Positions 53,874 to 63,504 are shown, counted from the stretch's first letter. The stretch is DNA of 64,000 nucleotides from Flavobacterium gelidilacus DSM 15343 (GCF_000422685.1 NZ_KE383903.1:387402-451401), one strand, 5' to 3'. Made by a program: numbers and translations. Notes: generated by a model from the sequence alone, not told the origin.

Positions 53874-55226
53874 TTAAAACCCTAAAATAACTTTAGCAAT
53901 AGTAAAGAAAATTATAATTCCCATTATATCGTTACTAGTTGTTATAAATGGTCCTGTTGCAAGTGCTGGATCAACACCATATTTATCTAGAATAATAGGT
54001 ATAAAAGTTCCAATCAAAGATGCCATAATAATAACCGAAAGTAAGGCTAATGAAACTGTAAACCCTGTTATCATATCAATGTCTAGCAAAAAATAACTCC
54101 CTATAATTAATAGAACGGCTAATATAAATCCGTTAAGTAAGCCTAATGATAATTCTTTTAATAATCGTTTAAAAAGTGAGCCAGATAAGGCATTATTTGC
54201 CAAACCTTGAACAATAATCGCAGACGATTGAACACCAACATTTCCAGCCATTGCAGCAATTAAAGGTGTAAAAAAGAACAATTCTGGATGAACATCCATT
54301 GCTGGTCCATATAAACCTAAAACTTTAACCGAAATAAATCCACCAAAAAGGGCTAAAACTAACCAAGGCAATCGGGCTTTTGTTAATTCAAAAATACTAT
54401 CATCTGCTTCAACATCTTGTGAAATACCTGCTGCTAATTGGTAATCTTTATCTGCTTCTTCTTTAATTACGTCAACAATATCATCAATAGTAATTCTACC
54501 TACTAAACGTCCTAATTCATCTACAACTGGAATAGCTTCCAAGTCATATTTTTGCATAATTCTTGCCACCTCAACATTCTCTGTATCAACCTTTACATAA
54601 TCGACTTTTGCAATATATATATCACCAATTGGCGTTTTTGTAGAAGTGGTTAATAAGTCTTTTAATGAAAGCCTTCCTTTTAATCGATTTTCATCATCAA
54701 CAACATAAATAGAATGTACACGAGTAACATTTTCAGCTTGAGCGCGCATTTCTTTAACACAAGTTAGTACATTCCAATTTTCATTGACTTTTACCAACTC
54801 TTTTGCCATCAAACCACCAGCAGAATCCTCATCATAGCGAAGTAAATCAACAATATCTTTGGCGTGTTCAACATCTTCTAGTTCAGAAATTACTTGTTCT
54901 TTTCTTTCTTTAGAAAGCTCTCCAATAATGTCAGCGGCATCATTTGTGCTTAGCTCATCTAGTTCTTCTGCAATTTCTTTAGGTGATAAGTTTCTAAGGA
55001 TTTTCTCTCTAACATCATCATCTAATTCTAAAAGTATTTCAGCTGTTTTTTCGGAATCTAAAGTGTTGAAAATATAACTCGCTTCATGACTATCAAGCTC
55101 GTCCATAATTTCGGCAATATCAGCAAAGTGAACATCAAGAAGTAAGTCGTGTAGCTCTTTTTCTTTATTTTCACTAATAAGTTGCTCTATTTGAGCAATG
55201 AATTCTTTGCTGATTTTAAACTCCAT
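53874..55226 (-). CDS. mgtE: Magnesium transporter MgtE
   Basis: The protein has 450 residues. An N-terminal superhelical domain (about 1-130, ending [17 protein letters not shown]), two CBS domains ([22 protein letters not shown] and [30 protein letters not shown]) and five transmembrane helices (about 280-450) follow the MgtE order. The pore signature [16 protein letters not shown] and the [19 protein letters not shown] end are clear. It imports Mg2+ and the CBS region closes it when Mg2+ is plentiful. It overlaps ksgA by 11 nt, so the two are cotranscribed. Confidence 0.97.
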   Translation of the reverse strand: MEFKISKEFIAQIEQLISENKEKELHDLLLDVHFADIAEIMDELDSHEASYIFNTLDSEKTAEILLELDDDVREKILRNLSPKEIAEELDELSTNDAADIIGELSKERKEQVISELEDVEHAKDIVDLLRYDEDSAGGLMAKELVKVNENWNVLTCVKEMRAQAENVTRVHSIYVVDDENRLKGRLSLKDLLTTSTKTPIGDIYIAKVDYVKVDTENVEVARIMQKYDLEAIPVVDELGRLVGRITIDDIVDVIKEEADKDYQLAAGISQDVEADDSIFELTKARLPWLVLALFGGFISVKVLGLYGPAMDVHPELFFFTPLIAAMAGNVGVQSSAIIVQGLANNALSGSLFKRLLKELSLGLLNGFILAVLLIIGSYFLLDIDMITGFTVSLALLSVIIMASLIGTFIPIILDKYGVDPALATGPFITTSNDIMGIIIFFTIAKVILGF

Positions 55227-55992
55227 CGGCGTCTATTTTTTGGGTGATTTCTATAAATTGTTCAACTGAAAGTTGTTCTGGTCGAAGGTCAAAGATAACA
55301 TCTTCTTTTAAACTATCCGAAAACGCAAAGGTTTTTAGACTGTTTCTTAATGTTTTTCGTCTTTGTTGAAAGGCTGTTTTTACAACTCTAAAGAATAATT
55401 TTTCATCACAAGGCAAAGTAAAATTCTCTTTTCGTGTTAAACGCAAAACACCTGAATCTACTTTTGGTGGTGGATTAAAAACTTCTGGTGGCACGGTAAA
55501 TAAATATTCCGTATCAAAAAATGCTTGCGTTAAAACGGATAAAATTCCGTACACTTTACTTCCTTTTTTTTCACAAATACGTAGCGCAACTTCTTTTTGA
55601 AACATTCCAGCAAATTCAGGAACTTGAGTTCGCATTTCTATAGCTTTGAAAAGAATTTGAGAAGAGATATTATAAGGAAAATTTCCAATGATGGCAAATT
55701 GTTCTCCTTTAAAAATCTCGTTCAAATCGTACTTTAAAAAATCCTTAGAAATTATATTATTAGCTAAATTTAAATAATGTGTTTGTAAATACTCTACTGA
55801 TTCTGTGTCAATTTCTACTACAAATGTTTCTGTAGGCTTTTCTAAAATATATTTTGTCAAAACACCCATTCCTGGACCAACTTCTATAGTTTTTGAATAG
55901 CCAGAATAAGTCAATGCATCTGCTATTTTTTGAGCGATGGATTCATCTGTTAGGAAATGTTGACCTAAATGTTTTTTTGCTTTTACTGACAT
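55216..55992 (-). CDS. rsmA: 16S rRNA (adenine(1518)-N(6)/adenine(1519)-N(6))-dimethyltransferase
   Basis: The enzyme (RsmA/KsgA) dimethylates two adenines near the 3' end of 16S rRNA late in 30S assembly. From the ATG at 55992 it has 258 residues. The motifs are [34 protein letters not shown] (SAM site), [27 protein letters not shown] and [12 protein letters not shown]. An upstream ATG at 56007 would add five residues, but it falls inside the inverted repeat of the GIY-YIG element, so the inner start is preferred. Its 3' end overlaps mgtE. Confidence 0.93.
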   Translation of the reverse strand: MSVKAKKHLGQHFLTDESIAQKIADALTYSGYSKTIEVGPGMGVLTKYILEKPTETFVVEIDTESVEYLQTHYLNLANNIISKDFLKYDLNEIFKGEQFAIIGNFPYNISSQILFKAIEMRTQVPEFAGMFQKEVALRICEKKGSKVYGILSVLTQAFFDTEYLFTVPPEVFNPPPKVDSGVLRLTRKENFTLPCDEKLFFRVVKTAFQQRRKTLRNSLKTFAFSDSLKEDVIFDLRPEQLSVEQFIEITQKIDADGV

Positions 55993-56005
55993 GTTCTGTT
56001 TTTTC

Positions 56006-56025
56006 ATTCCCGAGAAATCGGGAAT
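56006..56025. repeat. Left palindrome of the GIY-YIG element
   Basis: ATTCCCGA-GAAA-TCGGGAAT is a perfect 8-bp hairpin with a GAAA loop. It overlaps the outer ATG of ksgA. Confidence 0.9.
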
Positions 56026-56412
56026 CTTTTAATTACTTAATTTCTTAATTTACCATTCTAATGATAAGTCAATCCATTCTTTATTGTGCTCTTCAATTAA
56101 CTGTTCTTTCCATTTACGATTCCATTTTTTAATTCTTTTCTCTCTTAGAATTGCATCATTTATATAACCATGAACTTCATAATAAACCAGTTTATCAACA
56201 TTGTATCTATAAGTAAAACCTTTATTTACTCTATCTTTATGTTCTAATATTCTTCTTTGAATGTTATTTGTCACTCCAACGTACAAAACAGAATTATTTT
56301 TATTAGCTAAAATATATACATAAACATCTTTCTGGTATAACTCATAAATTTTAAAGATTGATTTTTAAAATAAATGCTTCTGTGTTTTAAAAGTTTTCCG
56401 ATTTCTCGGAAA
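56007..56412. mobile_element. Small inverted-repeat-bounded element carrying a GIY-YIG nuclease gene
   Basis: Two inverted repeats of 26 bp bound this 406-bp segment: 56007-56032 on the plus strand and 56387-56412 on the minus strand. They match at 23 of 26 positions. Each contains the 12-nt core CCGAGAAATCGG (56010-56021 and, inverted, 56398-56409), which is itself a hairpin with a GAAA loop. Each repeat reads inward to CTTTTAA. The only gene inside is the GIY-YIG ORF on the minus strand. It sits between ksgA and a DUF4286 gene. No target-site duplication was evident. Mobility is inferred from the ends and the nuclease. Confidence 0.5.
56050..56327 (-). pseudogene. GIY-YIG nuclease domain protein, apparent one-base loss near the start
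   Basis: The GIY-YIG signature reads YVYILANKNNSVLYVGVTNN and continues IQRRILEHKDRVNKGFTYRYNVDKLVYYEVHGY, then a basic C-terminus (EKRIKKWNRKWKEQLIEEHN). The frame has no ATG before this signature: the only ATG-like starts are an internal TTG at 56286, which would cut off half the motif. In the next frame an ATG lies at 56325-56327 followed by TTT then ATG. Adding one T to that T run (56322-56324) would give MFYVYILANK in frame. The copy is thus either frameshifted or affected by a sequencing error. Single-domain proteins like this of 80-100 residues are common in flavobacteria. Confidence 0.6.
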
Positions 56413-56419
56413 AGACTTT
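56390..56419. repeat. Right palindrome of the GIY-YIG element
   Basis: TTTTCCGA-TTTC-TCGGAAAA forms an 8-bp hairpin extended by AAAGT/ACTTT across a bulged G. Its core is the reverse complement of the left core. Confidence 0.85.
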
Positions 56420-56426
56420 AGTGAAT

Positions 56427-56750
56427 CTAATTTTCGCTGTGAAAATGCTCACTCAAAACTTCCAATTCAGTTCTAAAAGCAAGCATTTTATCACCAAAAA
56501 GCTCTAAGCTTTCTTTTCGTAATCTTGGTGCATGGTTTAGGTAATAGTCGTTTAATTTTTCTTTTGAATCTGAAAAGAACTGAACCGAATAGGTTGCTCC
56601 TTCATCTTCATTTACTAAAACTTTCACAAGTCTAGCATTGTTGAATAATCCTGTTGCCAAAACATCTGAAATGTGTTTGTTTTGCATCCATTGCAACCAC
56701 TTGTTATGGATTGAATGGTCAATATTTACTGTAACGTTGTATATAATCAT
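56427..56750 (-). CDS. DUF4286 family protein
   Basis: The protein has 107 residues and a dimeric alpha/beta barrel-like pattern: MIIYNVTVNIDHSIHNKWLQWMQNKHI, VLVNEDEGATYSVQFFSDSKEKLNDYYLNHAPRLRKE and LAFRTELEVL. This is the DUF4286 pattern. Function unknown. It follows the TPR gene by 14 nt on the same strand. Confidence 0.88.
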   Translation of the reverse strand: MIIYNVTVNIDHSIHNKWLQWMQNKHISDVLATGLFNNARLVKVLVNEDEGATYSVQFFSDSKEKLNDYYLNHAPRLRKESLELFGDKMLAFRTELEVLSEHFHSEN

Positions 56751-56764
56751 TTAAATGTGTTTTC

Positions 56765-58540
56765 TTAAATAGCATCTCCACGAAGCAAACGGAATTGTTT
56801 TCTAGCTTCCGTGAAATGAATGCTATCTGCGTGTTCAAAAATCATTTTTTCGTATAATGGTTTTGCTTTCTCATTATCATTTAGATATTTTCTATAAATT
56901 TCAGCAGAAAAAAATAAGGCTTCATCTACATAAATTCCGTCTGAATGATTGTCTAAAATATTTTTATAATAAACTAAAGCATTTGTGTAATCTTTCTTCT
57001 TTTCATAAATCTGTGCGATTTTAAAAAGAGCATTATCTTCTATTGTATCTCCTTTATATTTTTCAAGAATTTCTAAAAATTGGGACAAAGCTAATTCATT
57101 CTTATTTTGATAAGTTAGCAAATCTGCTTTTGAAAATGCTTTTAGGGCAACTCTTGTACTATCTTCTGCTGAATTGTCACTAATCAATAAAAACAATTCA
57201 ATGGCATCATTGGCAATCAATAAACTTGAAGATTGTTTTAAAACCTTTACTTGTTGTAATGCCCAATCGAAATCTTGCTTATAATAACTAGTTTCAGCCA
57301 TTTTCATACTTGCCTCATGTGATTTTTCGTCATTTTTTAAAGTTTCTGAAATTTGAGCATAATACAAAATCGCTTGGTTAAATTTTTCGTCTAAAACTAA
57401 TATGTCAGCTAATTCCATCTTAACTTCACTTTCTTGTCTTGGTGCTAACCTAAGAGATAAGGCATTATCCAAAGTAACTTTTGCCTTGTCAAATTGTTTC
57501 ATATAAAAAGCATCAAAATGTGCCGATAATAGTTGCAATTCTAAAGTGAAAGGAGAAATCCCGTATTGTTTTACTAGACTTTCTATTGTTTGTTGAATAA
57601 CTGGATATTCTTTTTCTGAAGATTCTTCAATTTGCATTGAAATTAAAAAATCGTGAGCCATAATTTGTAAACCGTAATCTTGCGTATTTTCTAAAATGAA
57701 TTGAAAAATGGTTTTTGCTGTTTCATTTTCTTTTTCTTCCATAGCAAATTTGGCTAAATTCACAATGTTGTAAAACCCTTCAGGATTACGTTTATAAATT
57801 GCTTTCTCTTGTGTAAATGCTTTTCCGTATTCTTTTTGTTGCATAAAATACCAACTCAAAAATTGATTCCAATAAATATCCTGATTTTTCTGTACTCTAA
57901 TTAAAAGTGCTTTTTTAATATACTCTGTAAAATTTCCTTCCGTGTCTTCACTAATAAATCTAGTTAGTTGATTTTGAACAAGTGGGGTGTTATTTTGATT
58001 GCTAAAAGAATAATCTAACAGTTTTTCAACCATTAAATCTAAATTTCCCATTTGTCCATTTAGTAAAGCAATTTGATAATCAAAGTTTAAATTTGGATTT
58101 CCTAATTTTCCAACTTCATATGCTTTGATTGCCCAATCTAACAATGTTTTTTGTTCAAATACCGATGCCACAGAATAAGCATAATTGGATTGTAAAACGA
58201 CTTGTTCTATAGCTAAATTATAGTTTTCAGTTGCTTTAGCTTCGTTTTTTTGTAATTGAAAATTATAGCCTAATTCTACATATAATGTAGGTGTTTTAGA
58301 AATTTTCATTTTATATAAAATAGCCGTTTCTGCTTTATCGTATTGTTTTAATTGTTGATAACATTCAATCATTTTTTGAAAAAACGCAGGATTCCCTGGC
58401 TGTTTCACAACAATTTCTTCAAGTAAAGTAATTGCTTTATCAAATTCACCTCTATCAAAATAATTATAGGCTAACTGCTCAGATTGAGCCTTAACACTTA
58501 CTGATAGAAGTAAACAAAAAAGAATAAAAAGTTTTCTCAT
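56765..58540 (-). CDS. Secreted tetratricopeptide-repeat protein
   Basis: From the ATG at 58540 the protein has 591 residues with a signal peptide (MRKLFILFCLLLSVSVKAQ). Almost the entire mature sequence consists of TPR helices: AYNYFDRGEFDKAITLLEEI, QLKQYDKAETAILY, KKDYTNALVYYKNIL and others. A periplasmic scaffold role is inferred. The upstream ATG at 58558 adds only MFLSNC before the signal peptide. It lies upstream of DUF4286 and downstream of serS on the same strand. Confidence 0.88.
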   Translation of the reverse strand: MRKLFILFCLLLSVSVKAQSEQLAYNYFDRGEFDKAITLLEEIVVKQPGNPAFFQKMIECYQQLKQYDKAETAILYKMKISKTPTLYVELGYNFQLQKNEAKATENYNLAIEQVVLQSNYAYSVASVFEQKTLLDWAIKAYEVGKLGNPNLNFDYQIALLNGQMGNLDLMVEKLLDYSFSNQNNTPLVQNQLTRFISEDTEGNFTEYIKKALLIRVQKNQDIYWNQFLSWYFMQQKEYGKAFTQEKAIYKRNPEGFYNIVNLAKFAMEEKENETAKTIFQFILENTQDYGLQIMAHDFLISMQIEESSEKEYPVIQQTIESLVKQYGISPFTLELQLLSAHFDAFYMKQFDKAKVTLDNALSLRLAPRQESEVKMELADILVLDEKFNQAILYYAQISETLKNDEKSHEASMKMAETSYYKQDFDWALQQVKVLKQSSSLLIANDAIELFLLISDNSAEDSTRVALKAFSKADLLTYQNKNELALSQFLEILEKYKGDTIEDNALFKIAQIYEKKKDYTNALVYYKNILDNHSDGIYVDEALFFSAEIYRKYLNDNEKAKPLYEKMIFEHADSIHFTEARKQFRLLRGDAI

Positions 58541-58624
58541 ACAATTACTTAGAAACAAATAATGTACTAAAGTAACATTTTTTATGCCAATTTAGTACAT
58601 TGTTTTTATAAAGATTAACGTTTA

Positions 58625-59896
58625 TTAGTCAATGATATCAAATCCTGTATATCTTCTTAATACTTCTGGAATTACAATTCCTTCTGGTGTTTGATAATTT
58701 TCTAAAATTCCAGCTAAGACTCTTGGTAGGGCTAATGAACTTCCGTTTAAAGTATGAGCCAATTGGTTTTTTCCGTCTTTGTCTTTGAATCTTAATTTTA
58801 AACGATTGGCTTGAAAAGTTTCAAAATTGGATACTGAACTTATTTCTAACCAACGTTCTTGAGCGGTTGAATATACTTCAAAATCATAAGTCAAAGCAGA
58901 CGCAAAACTCATATCACCACCACATAAACGCAAAATTCTATATGGTAATTTAAGTTCGTTTAATATTTCTTTTACATGTTCTACCATCATGTCTAAAGCT
59001 TTGTATGAATTCTCTGGATGTTCAATTCGTACAATTTCAACTTTATCAAATTGGTGCAAACGATTTAAACCTCTAACATGTGCTCCCCAAGAACCAGCTT
59101 CTCTTCTAAAACAAGGTGTATAACCTGTAGCTAAAACTGGTAATTCATTTTCTTGAAGAATTACATCTCTAAAAATATTGGTTACCGGAACTTCTGCTGT
59201 TGGAATTAGATATAAATTATCTTTTGCATCGTGATACATTTGACCTTCTTTATCTGGCAATTGTCCTGTTCCATAAGCTGATGCTTCATTTACCAAAAGA
59301 GGCACTTGATACTCTTGATATCCTGCATCAATATTTTTATCTAAGAAATAAGAAATTAAAGCACGTTGTAATTTTGCTCCTTTTCCTTTATAAACTGGAA
59401 AACCTGGTGCCGTTATTTTTGTGCCTAATTCAAAATCAACAATGTCGTATTTTTTTATTAATTCCCAATGAGGTAAAGCTCCTTCGTGAAGCGTTGGAAT
59501 AGTTCCTTCTTCAAAAACATTTTCGTTTTCTTCTGGAGTTTTTCCGTTAGGAACTATTTCTGCTGGTAAATTTGGTAATTTATATAATTCTTCTTCTAAT
59601 TGAGCTGAAAGAGTATTTAACGTTACTTTTAAAACTTCTATTTGCTCTTTGAACTGTGTTGTTTTACTTTTTAGAATCTCAGCTTTAGCTTTTTCACCAT
59701 TACGCATTAAATCACCAATGTCTTTGGATACTTTATTGGATTCCGCAAGAATTGTATCAAGAGCAACTTGTGTTGATCTTCTTTTTTCATCAAAGTTAAT
59801 TATGTCTTCGACAATCGATTTAGCATCCATATTTTTCTTTGCTAATCGTGTGATAACTTCTTCCTTGTTTTCTCTAATAAATTGTATTTGTAACAT
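58625..59896 (-). CDS. serS: Serine--tRNA ligase
   Basis: The 423-residue class II synthetase charges tRNA-Ser. The N-terminal antiparallel coiled coil binds the long variable arm of the tRNA (about 30-110). Class II motif 2 is PCFRREAGSWGAHVRGLNRLHQFDKVE and motif 3 is NGSSLALPRVLAGILENYQTP. The length and order match the family. Confidence 0.98.
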   Translation of the reverse strand: MLQIQFIRENKEEVITRLAKKNMDAKSIVEDIINFDEKRRSTQVALDTILAESNKVSKDIGDLMRNGEKAKAEILKSKTTQFKEQIEVLKVTLNTLSAQLEEELYKLPNLPAEIVPNGKTPEENENVFEEGTIPTLHEGALPHWELIKKYDIVDFELGTKITAPGFPVYKGKGAKLQRALISYFLDKNIDAGYQEYQVPLLVNEASAYGTGQLPDKEGQMYHDAKDNLYLIPTAEVPVTNIFRDVILQENELPVLATGYTPCFRREAGSWGAHVRGLNRLHQFDKVEIVRIEHPENSYKALDMMVEHVKEILNELKLPYRILRLCGGDMSFASALTYDFEVYSTAQERWLEISSVSNFETFQANRLKLRFKDKDGKNQLAHTLNGSSLALPRVLAGILENYQTPEGIVIPEVLRRYTGFDIID

Positions 59897-59915
59897 AGTA
59901 AATAATTTAAGAATG

Positions 59916-59923
59916 CAAATGTA
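59916..59923 (-). promoter_or_regulatory. -7 box for serS
   Basis: On the minus strand TACATTTG matches TAnnTTTG, 19 nt before the serS ATG. Confidence 0.5.
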
Positions 59924-60029
59924 TAAAATAGAAAGTTTAGATGCTAAAAATAGCGCAAAACAGTTGCTAAATTTCTTTTAATTTCCTTAAAATTTAGATA
60001 AGATAAAAACTATCTTCAGAAAAAAACTT

Positions 60030-60037
60030 TACATTTG
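60030..60037 (+). promoter_or_regulatory. -7 box for the M1 aminopeptidase
   Basis: TACATTTG matches TAnnTTTG, 17 nt before the ATG at 60055. Confidence 0.5.
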
Positions 60038-60054
60038 GGTAAAATTCAAAAAAA

Positions 60055-61995
60055 ATGAAAAAATTCATACTCCTATTTGTACTGATTTTAAGCTCAATAT
60101 CATTTGCCCAAACAGATACTTCTGAATTTGAAAAAATGGTTGAAGCTGAAATGAAATCGGCTGCAAAAATTCAAAATTTGACGGTAAATCCAAATACTCA
60201 AAATTACGATATTACTTATCATGAATTACGTTTTACTGTTGATCCAGCTATTTATAACATTAGTGGAATTGTAACTACAACTTTTACTGCATTAGCTAAT
60301 ATGTCAACAATAACATTTGACATGAGTGATTCTATGACTGTAAGTTCTGTTACTAGAAATGGACAACCGTTAACCTTTACACAAAACACTAATAAAGAAT
60401 TAGTAATTAACTTTCCAACTGCAATTGCAACAGGAACAAGCGCAACAGTTGTAATTACTTATGCTGGACCACCAGAAAGCAATGGTTTTGGATCTTTTAC
60501 AACAACAAATCATAATGGAACTCCCGTTTTGTGGACTTTATCTGAACCTTTTGGAGCAAGAGATTGGTGGCCTTGTAAACAAGATTTAAATGACAAAGTA
60601 AATAGTATAGATGTTTATATTACAGCACCTTCACAATATACAAGTGTTACAAATGGACTAGAAGTTTCTCAAAGTATAGTTGGCACAAGTAAAACAACAC
60701 ATTTTCATCATGGGTATGCCATTCCGGCTTATTTAATTGCCATTGCGGTTACAAATTATCAAATTCATAATCAACAAGCTGGTTTAGGAACAACAGCAAG
60801 TCCTTTTTTTCCAATTGTTAATTATATGTATCCCGAAACGGCTACAAATAACATAAATAGTGTTGCAATTACGCCAACAATAATGAATTTTTATGAGGCA
60901 ACTTTTACACCTTATCCCTTTAGAAATGAAAAATATGGTCATGCTCAATTTGGTTGGGGAGGCGGAATGGAACATACAACAGTTTCATTTATGACCGCAA
61001 ATGGACTTGGAGCTTATAGTCGAAGTTTAATTGCACACGAATTAGGTCATCAATGGTTTGGTGACAAAGTTACATGTGGTTCTTGGAGAGACATTTGGTT
61101 AAATGAAGGTTTTGCAACCTATTTGGCTTCATTGGTCATTGAAAATTTAGATGGAGCAACTGCTTTTGTTTCTGATAAAAATAACATGATAAACAATATT
61201 ACTTCTCAAACTAGTGGAGCTGTTTATTTAACTGAAACTGAAGCAGAAAATGTTAATCGAATATTTAGTAGTAGACTATCCTACAACAAAGGTGCAATGG
61301 TTTTAGAAATGTTGCGTTGGAAAATGGGAGATACAATGTTTTTTCAAGCTTTACGCAATTATTTAAATGACAGCAATTTGGCTTATGCCTATGCTTTAAC
61401 TCCAAATTTACAAGCTCATTTAGAAGCCGTTTACGGAAGTTCATTAACTGAATTTTTTAACGATTGGATTTACAATCAAGGATATCCAACTTACACAATT
61501 AATGCTACTCCAATAAATTCTACTCAAGTTCAAATTACGGTAAACCAAAATCAATCGCACTCTAGCGTTACTTTCTTTGAAATGCCAATTGAAATTCGTT
61601 TAACTGGTTCTGGAAGTCAGGTTTATGATGCTAGATTAGAAAACGTTTCAAACGGACAACAATTTATAGTAAATGTTCCTTTTGTTGTAACTGGTGTAAC
61701 TTTTGATCCTAATAAACACCTTATTTCCAAAAACAACACAGCTGCTTTAGCTAATTTGACTTTTGAATTGCAAGAATCTATTATATTATCTCCTAATCCT
61801 GCAAATTCATTTGTAGAGTTAATAGTTCCTGATACTATATTGCTTGAAAAAGTAGAAATATATAATACTTTAGGTCAATTAATTTCAACAAAAACAACTT
61901 CACAATTTAATATAGAAGATTTGTCAACTGGACTATTCATTGCTAGAATTTATACAAATGAAGGGGTCGTAGTTAAAAATCTATTAAAAAAATAA
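60055..61995 (+). CDS. T9SS-secreted M1 family aminopeptidase
   Basis: The protein has 646 residues. A signal peptide (MKKFILLFVLILSSISFAQ) is followed by the M1 N-terminal beta domain, the exopeptidase motif GGGMEHTTVSF (GAMEN counterpart) and the zinc site HELGHQWFGDKVT with the third ligand in WLNEGFATY. The catalytic Tyr segment is RLSYNKGAMVLEML. The last about 80 residues form a T9SS sorting domain (ILSPNPANSFVEL...IYNTLGQLI...GLFIARI). It is predicted to trim peptides outside the cell. It is a single-gene unit. Confidence 0.94.
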   Translation: MKKFILLFVLILSSISFAQTDTSEFEKMVEAEMKSAAKIQNLTVNPNTQNYDITYHELRFTVDPAIYNISGIVTTTFTALANMSTITFDMSDSMTVSSVTRNGQPLTFTQNTNKELVINFPTAIATGTSATVVITYAGPPESNGFGSFTTTNHNGTPVLWTLSEPFGARDWWPCKQDLNDKVNSIDVYITAPSQYTSVTNGLEVSQSIVGTSKTTHFHHGYAIPAYLIAIAVTNYQIHNQQAGLGTTASPFFPIVNYMYPETATNNINSVAITPTIMNFYEATFTPYPFRNEKYGHAQFGWGGGMEHTTVSFMTANGLGAYSRSLIAHELGHQWFGDKVTCGSWRDIWLNEGFATYLASLVIENLDGATAFVSDKNNMINNITSQTSGAVYLTETEAENVNRIFSSRLSYNKGAMVLEMLRWKMGDTMFFQALRNYLNDSNLAYAYALTPNLQAHLEAVYGSSLTEFFNDWIYNQGYPTYTINATPINSTQVQITVNQNQSHSSVTFFEMPIEIRLTGSGSQVYDARLENVSNGQQFIVNVPFVVTGVTFDPNKHLISKNNTAALANLTFELQESIILSPNPANSFVELIVPDTILLEKVEIYNTLGQLISTKTTSQFNIEDLSTGLFIARIYTNEGVVVKNLLKK

Positions 61996-62012
61996 ATCCT
62001 TTTAAAAAATAA

Positions 62013-62044
62013 TTGTCAGAAGTAAGGTGAAAACCTTACTTTTG
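62013..62044 (+). promoter_or_regulatory. rseP promoter with embedded hairpin
   Basis: TTG (62013-62015), a 21-nt spacer and TACTTTTG (62037-62044) make a full Bacteroidota promoter. The spacer contains a perfect hairpin AGTAAGGT-GAAA-ACCTTACT (62021-62040) that overlaps the -7 box. It may also terminate the upstream aminopeptidase transcript. Confidence 0.6.
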
Positions 62045-62068
62045 TCACTTATAAAATTAAGTACAACA

Positions 62069-63391
62069 ATGATTCAAGTAGCACAAATTCTATTTATATT
62101 ATCCGTATTAGTTATTCTTCATGAGTTTGGTCATTATATAGCGGCCAAAATATTTAAAGTAAGAGTAGAAAAATTCTATCTTTTTATGGATGCAGGATTC
62201 TCTTTAGTTAAGAAAAAAATTGGGGAAACTGAGTGGGGAATTGGTTGGTTACCAATTGGTGGTTATGTTAAACTTTCAGGAATGATTGATGAAAGTATGG
62301 ACGTTGAACAAATGAACAGCGAGCCAGAAGAATGGGAATTTAGAGCAAAACCAGCATGGCAACGTTTAATAATTATGCTTGGTGGAATTATTGTAAATAT
62401 CCTTTTAGCTTGGTTTATATATTTAATCATGTTTTCTACAGTTGGACAAAAATATGTTTCAACAGAAGCCATGCAAAAAAATGGTCTTTCATTTGGAGAG
62501 GTAGGTAAAAGTGTTGGATTTAAAGATGGTGATAGAATTTTATCTGTTGATGGAAAATTACAGCCAAAATTCAATTGGATGATCATCGATGTTCTTTTAA
62601 GTGATAAAATCGAAATAGAACGAGACGGTAAGAAAATAGAATTAGATTTAACTGAAGAACAAAAAGGTGAAATTATAAGTAAAGAAGGTAAAGGATTTGC
62701 TTATCCTAGAGTCACAAATGCAATTATAGATTCTTTGTCAAGTGCTAATAGCATAAACTCTGGATTTAAAAAAGAAGATTTGATAGTAGGAATAAATGGT
62801 CAAAAAGTTCCATTTTATGATCAACTTTCTGGAGAGTTAGAAAAAAACAAAAACGATAGTATTACAATTGATATATTGAGAAATGGAAATGCTTTGTCGA
62901 TAAAAACATTAGTTGATAAAGAAGGCAAAATTGGCTTTAGACCAACCTTTAAAGACTCAACAGACTACCTTATAAATAACAAATTAAGCATAGGCGATGC
63001 AGTTCCTGCTGCAGCAAAAGAAGCTTGGCAGTTATTAGTTTATAATGTAAAACAATTTAAATTAATTTTAAGTCCAAAAACTGAAGCTTACAAACAGGTT
63101 AAAAGTCCAGTTGGAATTGCAAGAATTTTACCTGATGAGTGGAATTGGGAGTTTATTTGGAATTTTACAGCTTTATTTTCAATTGGATTAGCTTTCATTA
63201 ATTTATTGCCTATTCCTGGTTTAGATGGTGGACATGCTCTTTTTACAATAGTAGAAATGATAACTGGAAAAACTTTAAGCGTAAAAGCTGCAGAAAGAGT
63301 TCAGACGTTTGGAATGATTATCTTATTGACTTTGATGGCTTTAACCTTTGGTAAAGATATTTATCAATTAATCGTCGATAAATTATTTTAA
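62069..63391 (+). CDS. rseP: RIP metalloprotease RseP (site-2 protease family)
   Basis: This intramembrane zinc protease cleaves membrane-bound anti-sigma factors and leftover signal peptides. From the ATG at 62069 it has 440 residues, the usual length. HEFGHYIAAKIF holds the zinc motif in the first helix, two PDZ domains follow (around 110-300), and NLLPIPGLDGGHALF carries the third zinc ligand. The in-frame codon at 62027 lies upstream of the promoter, so it was rejected. No dxr or uppS is adjacent. The upstream promoter has a hairpin overlapping its -7 box. Confidence 0.95.
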   Translation: MIQVAQILFILSVLVILHEFGHYIAAKIFKVRVEKFYLFMDAGFSLVKKKIGETEWGIGWLPIGGYVKLSGMIDESMDVEQMNSEPEEWEFRAKPAWQRLIIMLGGIIVNILLAWFIYLIMFSTVGQKYVSTEAMQKNGLSFGEVGKSVGFKDGDRILSVDGKLQPKFNWMIIDVLLSDKIEIERDGKKIELDLTEEQKGEIISKEGKGFAYPRVTNAIIDSLSSANSINSGFKKEDLIVGINGQKVPFYDQLSGELEKNKNDSITIDILRNGNALSIKTLVDKEGKIGFRPTFKDSTDYLINNKLSIGDAVPAAAKEAWQLLVYNVKQFKLILSPKTEAYKQVKSPVGIARILPDEWNWEFIWNFTALFSIGLAFINLLPIPGLDGGHALFTIVEMITGKTLSVKAAERVQTFGMIILLTLMALTFGKDIYQLIVDKLF

Positions 63392-63407
63392 ATTTTATTA
63401 AAAAAAG

Positions 63408-63438
63408 TTTGCAAGAATAAAAATGTATGCTATATTTG
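63408..63438 (+). promoter_or_regulatory. tRNA-Asn promoter
   Basis: TTTG (63408-63411), a 19-nt spacer and TATATTTG (63431-63438) match the consensus closely. A leader of about 60 nt precedes the tRNA. Confidence 0.7.
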
Positions 63439-63504
63439 CACTCGCAAAAAGGGTATTAATCCTTGGCACATAAAGAGAATTATTGAGATTAAAAACATAC
63501 AGTT

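Noticed and set aside
62027..62068. Longer start for rseP
   Set aside because: It lies upstream of and within the promoter at 62013-62044; the family alignment starts at the later Met.
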